A DNA stretch of 64,000 nt from Gemmatimonas sp. (GTDB taxonomy: Bacteria; Gemmatimonadota; Gemmatimonadetes; Gemmatimonadales; Gemmatimonadaceae), in NCBI RefSeq assembly GCF_027531815.1, contig NZ_JAPZSK010000006.1:186001-250000 (forward strand), read 5' to 3'. The position numbers and the translations under genes were made by a program. The notes under the pieces are model-generated. The model did no database searches and was not told the origin of the DNA. It worked only from the letters and a program-made list of their open reading frames with translations. Below are positions 60,118-64,000 of the stretch, in pieces (position 1 is the stretch's first letter; each line of letters opens with the position of its first letter).

Positions 60118-61827
60118 TCACGCATCCGCGTACACATGCGTCTCGGCGCGCGCCCCCGGATGTGTCACCGCCCCGTAGCGCGCCGGTCCCACGGTCTGGG
60201 CGTAGCGCCAGATCGCACCGCTCTGGTAGTCGGTCTGTCGCGGCTCCCAGGTGGCGCGACGGGCAGCCAATTCATCGTCCGACAGGCGCACCGTGAGGGT
60301 GCCCACCGAGGCGTCGATGTCGATGATGTCGCCGTCGCGCAGCAGCGCCAACGGGCCACCCACCGCGGCTTCGGGCCCCACGTGCCCGACACAGAGGCCG
60401 CGGGTCGCGCCGCTGAAGCGTCCGTCGGTGATGAGCGCCACGTGCTCGCCCATGCCCTGCCCGTAAATCGCGCTGGTCGTGCTCAGCATCTCGCGCATCC
60501 CCGGTCCGCCGCGCGGCCCCTCGTAGCGAATCACCAGTACGTCGTTCTTCTCGTACTGGCGCTCCATGACGGCGGCAAAGCACGCCTCCTCGCTGTCGAA
60601 CACGCGCGCCGGCCCGCTGTGCACCAGATGAGCAAGCCCGGCCACCTTCACGATGGCGCCATCGGGGGCGAGGTTGCCGCGCAGCCCCACGAGCCCCCCC
60701 GTGGGAGAAAGGGCCTGCGACACCGGCATGACCACGCGCTGGTTACCGGGCACCACCACATCGGCCAGGTTTTCTGCGAGGGTCTTGCCGGTGACCGTGA
60801 TGCAGTCACCGTGCAGGAAGCCCCCGTCGAGCAGCGCCTTGAGCACGACCCCCGCGCCGCCGATATCGTGCACATCCTTCGCGAGATAGCGCCCGCCCGG
60901 CTTGAGGTCGGCAATGAGCGGCGTGCGCTTGAACACCTCGGCCACATCGAACAGGTCGAAGTCGATGCCGCATTCGTGGGCCATGGCGGGCAGATGCAGC
61001 GTGGCATTGGTGGAGCCGCCCGTGGCCGCCACCACCGCGGCGGCGTTCTCGAGTGAGCGTCGCGTCACGATCTGCCGTGGGCGCAGCCCGTCCCGCAGCA
61101 ACCGCATGACGGTCTCGCCGGCCGCCTCCGCGTAGCGATCGCGCGTCTCGTATGCTGCCGGCGGACTCGCCGAGCCGGGGAGCGCCAGGCCAATGGCTTC
61201 GCTGACGTACGCCATGCTGTTGGCGGTGTACTGGCCGCCGCAGGACCCGGCCCCCGGGCAGGCCACCTTCTCGAGTGCCGTCAACTCCTCGAGCGACATC
61301 GTGCCCGCCGCGTAGGCCCCCACCGCCTCGAACACGTCAAGCACCGTGACGTCGCGATCCCGATGCCGCCCCGGCAGAATGGAGCCGCCATAGAGGAACA
61401 CACTGGGCACGTCGAGTCGTACCATGGCCATCATCATGCCCGGGAGCGTCTTGTCGCACCCCGCAATGCCGACGAGCGCATCGTAGCAATGTCCGCGCAC
61501 GGTGAGTTCAATGCTGTCGGCAATCACGTCGCGGCTCACCAGCGACGCCTTCATGCCGGCATGCCCCATGGCGATGCCATCGGTCACCGTGATGGTGCAG
61601 AACTCGCGCGGCGTCCCGCCTCCCGCGATGACCCCACGCTTGGCCACTTCAGCCTGTCGCTTGAGCGCAATGTTGCATGGCGCGGCCTCGTTCCAGCTGG
61701 ACACGACGCCCACGAGGGGGCGCGCCACCTGCTCCTCGTTGAGCCCCATGGCATAGTAGAACGCCCGATGCGGTGCGCGCTCGGGACCTTGCATGGCATG
61801 ACGACTGGGACGCTTCGATTCGGACAT
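60118..61827 (-). CDS. ilvD: Dihydroxy-acid dehydratase
   Basis: A 569-residue iron-sulfur enzyme, the third step of valine/isoleucine synthesis. Cluster-binding Cys are visible in [16 protein letters not shown] and CPGAGSCGG; substrate/metal motifs [29 protein letters not shown] and [19 protein letters not shown] are intact. Length is normal. It lies upstream of the leader region, so it may be expressed apart from ilvBNC or read through. The DUF1707 gene ends 35 bases before its start. Confidence 0.97.
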   Translation of the reverse strand: MSESKRPSRHAMQGPERAPHRAFYYAMGLNEEQVARPLVGVVSSWNEAAPCNIALKRQAEVAKRGVIAGGGTPREFCTITVTDGIAMGHAGMKASLVSRDVIADSIELTVRGHCYDALVGIAGCDKTLPGMMMAMVRLDVPSVFLYGGSILPGRHRDRDVTVLDVFEAVGAYAAGTMSLEELTALEKVACPGAGSCGGQYTANSMAYVSEAIGLALPGSASPPAAYETRDRYAEAAGETVMRLLRDGLRPRQIVTRRSLENAAAVVAATGGSTNATLHLPAMAHECGIDFDLFDVAEVFKRTPLIADLKPGGRYLAKDVHDIGGAGVVLKALLDGGFLHGDCITVTGKTLAENLADVVVPGNQRVVMPVSQALSPTGGLVGLRGNLAPDGAIVKVAGLAHLVHSGPARVFDSEEACFAAVMERQYEKNDVLVIRYEGPRGGPGMREMLSTTSAIYGQGMGEHVALITDGRFSGATRGLCVGHVGPEAAVGGPLALLRDGDIIDIDASVGTLTVRLSDDELAARRATWEPRQTDYQSGAIWRYAQTVGPARYGAVTHPGARAETHVYADA

Positions 61828-61862
61828 GATGGGCGCGCTAAGGTGAACGCGGCCGTGAAACG

Positions 61863-62510
61863 TCAGCCGCCCCGCTGAATCTCGGTGGCGCGCGCGAGGG
61901 CGGCCAGATACTGCCGCTCATTTTTGTACTCACGGCGGCCGCGCGTGATGTCAACGCCGCCCATGATCGCCGCGCCGCTCACGCGCACCAACGGCGCGGC
62001 CGGGTCCTCCACGGCGGCGCCGGCCTTGTACTCGAAGCCGCCAAGGAAGGCGGCGCCCACCACCTCGAGGCGCACGCCTTCGGGGAGCACGAGCTCGACG
62101 CCCCCCATGAACGCCACCACCTCGATCTCCGTCATGCCTGGCGCAAAACGCGCCTCCCGCAGGTCGAGCTCTCCGCCGCCGGCCACCGCCCACACCTTGA
62201 GCTGGCGTGGCACCAGCCACCCGCCCTTGACGCCGAATCCGCCGGCCACGGCCACCGCGGCACCGCGCTCGGGCACGACCCCTTCGGCGGTGAAGCAGCG
62301 CTGCCAATCCTCCAGCGATCGCGAGGGATCGGCCGGGTCGACCAGCAGCTGCTGCAACTCGGCCGGCGTACGCACCCGATAGGCGGCCGCCAGTCGCCCA
62401 TCGAGCTGCTCCACCGAAAGCAGGTCGTTCGCAAAGGCCGCGGCGAGCAACCGGACGACCCGGTCACGGTGCGCCTCCGTGACGGGGAGGGGAGCGTAAG
62501 GAGAGTGCAT
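61863..62510 (-). CDS. DUF1707 / LiaF-like cell-envelope stress protein
   Basis: A 215-residue cytoplasmic protein. The N-terminal DUF1707 segment ([49 protein letters not shown]) is followed by a LiaF-type beta-helical domain with repeated glycine-rich rungs ([43 protein letters not shown]). DUF1707 proteins often pair with envelope stress systems; the role here is unknown. GGAGAG ends at 62505 within a few bases of the ATG. It precedes ilvD in the same direction. Confidence 0.85.
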   Translation of the reverse strand: MHSPYAPLPVTEAHRDRVVRLLAAAFANDLLSVEQLDGRLAAAYRVRTPAELQQLLVDPADPSRSLEDWQRCFTAEGVVPERGAAVAVAGGFGVKGGWLVPRQLKVWAVAGGGELDLREARFAPGMTEIEVVAFMGGVELVLPEGVRLEVVGAAFLGGFEYKAGAAVEDPAAPLVRVSGAAIMGGVDITRGRREYKNERQYLAALARATEIQRGG

Positions 62511-62601
62511 GGGGACGCTACGCGTTCACGCCAGCCGCTGTTTCAGGCGCTGGCGATGCTCCCCTGCCACGTCGACCATGCCGGGCACGAACCGAAGCCC
62601 C

Positions 62602-64000
62602 TTACAGCGCCGGGCGCCGGGTGTGAAAGTCGGTGGCTTTCTGGAACTGGTGCGCCACCGAGAGGATGATGTCGTCGGCGTACAGGTTGCCCGTGATCAC
62701 GCCGCAAATGGGCTGCGCCTTGTACACCGGCGCCGGCGTGCTGTCGTTGCCACGTGGCCCGCCGCCACCGAACTGCGGCACGTCGAACTTGTACGGCAGC
62801 ACCGCACACGGATGACCGGTTTGCGCGTTGGGGCCCACGTCGGCGTTGGGGGCGCCAATGAAGCCATCCAGCTCCTTCATGAACGCGCCCCACTTCTGCA
62901 CCAGCAGCAGGCGGCGACGCTGGTTGTTCACGAAGTCGAAGGCGCGTAGGGTGCGCCCCCCCAGGAAGCGCGGATTCCAATCGGCCGCCGCCATGGGGTT
63001 GGGCTCCCCCTCGCCGATGCCTCGGGGACGCTGCGGCGGCGTGTTGCCGAATGGCCCGTTGGCACCGGGGCCCGTGGCGGGGCGCGCCGGGAGCGCGTTG
63101 AGGTCGAGGTTGAACTCCTTCGCCTTGCGCTGCACGTAACTGTCGAACGCCGCCGCGTATTCGGCATTGAGCCCGCCCCCACCCATGCCCGCCACCGTGG
63201 GACGTGCCCCAATGGGCCTGGGGACCATCCCCAGACTTTTGAGCTTCTCCACCAGTTCCGTTGGCGCATTCGGATCCACGCCAATGCGCAACTTGGCGAG
63301 GGCAATGTTGCGCTCGAAGGTGAACGGCGTGGTCACGGTGCTGGCGTCCTTGGGATCCATGCCGTGCAGCACGTTGAACACCATCGCGCAGTCCTCGGCG
63401 GTGCGGCACATGGGCCCCACGCGGTCCTGCGACCACGACAGCACCATGCCGCCGTGCCGACTCACGCGACCGTACGTGGGGCGCAGCGCGCTAATGCCGT
63501 TGCGAATGCTGGGCGACACAATGGACCCCTGCGTTTCCGTGCCAATAGCAAACGCCACCAGTCCGGCAGCCGTGGCCGACCCGGGGCCGGCCGAGGAGCC
63601 ACTCGACCCAATGGTGGGGTTCCACGGATTGTTGGTGCGACCGCCGTACCACCAGTCGTTCTGCGCGAACAGGCCGGTGGAGAGCTTCGCCAGCAGTACC
63701 GCGCCGGCGTTGCGCAGGCGGACGACGATGTCGGCGTCGTAGTCGAACTGCTGATCCTTGAGGTCACCGGTCCCCCACGACGTGGGGGCGTTCTTCGTGG
63801 CAAAGAGATCCTTGAGGCCATACGGCACCCCGTGCAGTGGTCCGCGCGACTTGCCCGCCGCGAGCTCGCGGTCCATGGCGTCGGCCTCCGCGCGCGCCGA
63901 CTCCTTCATGAGCGTCACCACGCAGTTGAGCGTGGGATTGAGCTTCTCGAGCCGATCGAGGTAGATGTCGGTGATCTGCCGCGACGTGATCTTGCGCGCC
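62602..64000 (-). CDS. Amidase-signature-family amidase, N-terminus beyond the right edge
   Basis: The visible 465 or so residues include the catalytic Lys in GVPYGLKDLF, the cis-Ser region GSSGSSAGPGSATAAGLVAFAIGTETQGSIVSPS with the nucleophile Ser, and RPTYGRVSRHGGMVLSWSQDRVGPM. The upstream frame continues off the window (DIYLDRLEKLNPTLNCV), where a signal peptide may lie. Downstream of the core is an odd Pro/Gly-rich insertion (PATGPGANGPFGN) and FVNNQRRRLLLVQKW. The family hydrolyses amides such as peptide C-terminal amides, Glu-tRNA-Gln intermediates or xenobiotics; the substrate is unknown. The GATA subunit is less likely because the insert is atypical. Confidence 0.88.
   Translation of the reverse strand, partial: ARKITSRQITDIYLDRLEKLNPTLNCVVTLMKESARAEADAMDRELAAGKSRGPLHGVPYGLKDLFATKNAPTSWGTGDLKDQQFDYDADIVVRLRNAGAVLLAKLSTGLFAQNDWWYGGRTNNPWNPTIGSSGSSAGPGSATAAGLVAFAIGTETQGSIVSPSIRNGISALRPTYGRVSRHGGMVLSWSQDRVGPMCRTAEDCAMVFNVLHGMDPKDASTVTTPFTFERNIALAKLRIGVDPNAPTELVEKLKSLGMVPRPIGARPTVAGMGGGGLNAEYAAAFDSYVQRKAKEFNLDLNALPARPATGPGANGPFGNTPPQRPRGIGEGEPNPMAAADWNPRFLGGRTLRAFDFVNNQRRRLLLVQKWGAFMKELDGFIGAPNADVGPNAQTGHPCAVLPYKFDVPQFGGGGPRGNDSTPAPVYKAQPICGVITGNLYADDIILSVAHQFQKATDFHTRRPAL

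Noticed and set aside
1-64000. CRISPR arrays, insertion sequences, tRNA or rRNA genes
   Set aside because: No regularly spaced repeats, transposase-like proteins, terminal inverted repeats with target duplications or cloverleaf sequences were noticed; a dedicated scan (tRNAscan, CRISPR finder) would be decisive.

Overview
The window is a gene-dense, GC-rich (roughly two-thirds G+C by eye) bacterial chromosome segment with no phage, insertion sequence, CRISPR, tRNA or rRNA gene that I can see. The mix of genes fits a free-living, didermic heterotroph: a TonB-dependent receptor with a HmuY-type lipoprotein, many exported peptidases, a type 2-like IleRS and glycogen genes. The flavour is most like Gemmatimonadota (Gemmatimonas-like), but that assignment is inference from protein style only.

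Layout. (1) Positions 1-12400, minus strand: a long, tightly packed housekeeping operon tilS-hpt-ftsH-DUF2723-yggS-divIVA-pnp-ileS-dksA-lspA, with start/stop overlaps and gaps of at most 31 bases. (2) 12500-16500: a 54-residue membrane protein, a strong terminator, a glnK-amt pair whose PII protein lacks the uridylylated tyrosine, and a family 2 glycosyltransferase coupled to a short DUF2867 protein. (3) 16500-21300, plus strand: hotdog thioesterase, nitronate monooxygenase-like enzyme, penicillin acylase-like enzyme (translationally coupled) and a secreted lectin-like protein. (4) 21300-31600, mostly minus strand: S9 peptidase; a gap holding a tiny ORF with a perfect ribosome binding site; then thrA-thrC-SDR-DUF4403-M28 peptidase. 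(5) 31700-37300, plus strand: glgP, glgA (apparently leaderless mRNA) and a GH57 enzyme. (6) 37400-43000: HmuY/TonB receptor pair, SDR, orphan histidine kinase. (7) 43091-47512, minus strand: a compact four-gene cluster of two ATP-grasp ligases (one circularly permuted), a C26 gamma-glutamyl hydrolase-like protein and a YbdK/GCS2 ligase, the best candidate here for an undescribed biosynthetic system. It is followed by a gap with a cluster of DnaA boxes (47770-47895). (8) 48000-56200: unrecognised proteins, a second S9 peptidase, a large Asp-box (sortilin-like) exported protein. (9) 56159-62500, minus strand: ilvD, then an ilv leader peptide and attenuator, then ilvB-ilvN-ilvC, plus a DUF1707 protein upstream. 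(10) An amidase runs off the right edge.

Themes. Amino-acid synthesis from aspartate to threonine and to the branched-chain amino acids is encoded in two operons; the second shows classical transcription attenuation with a Val/Leu/Ile-rich leader peptide. Several convergent gene boundaries (near 12.8, 21.4 and 50.15 kb) carry long imperfect inverted repeats made of short repeated words, unlike ordinary terminators. Start codons were chosen by domain boundaries, overlaps with upstream stops and visible ribosome binding sites; alternatives are given in the entries.
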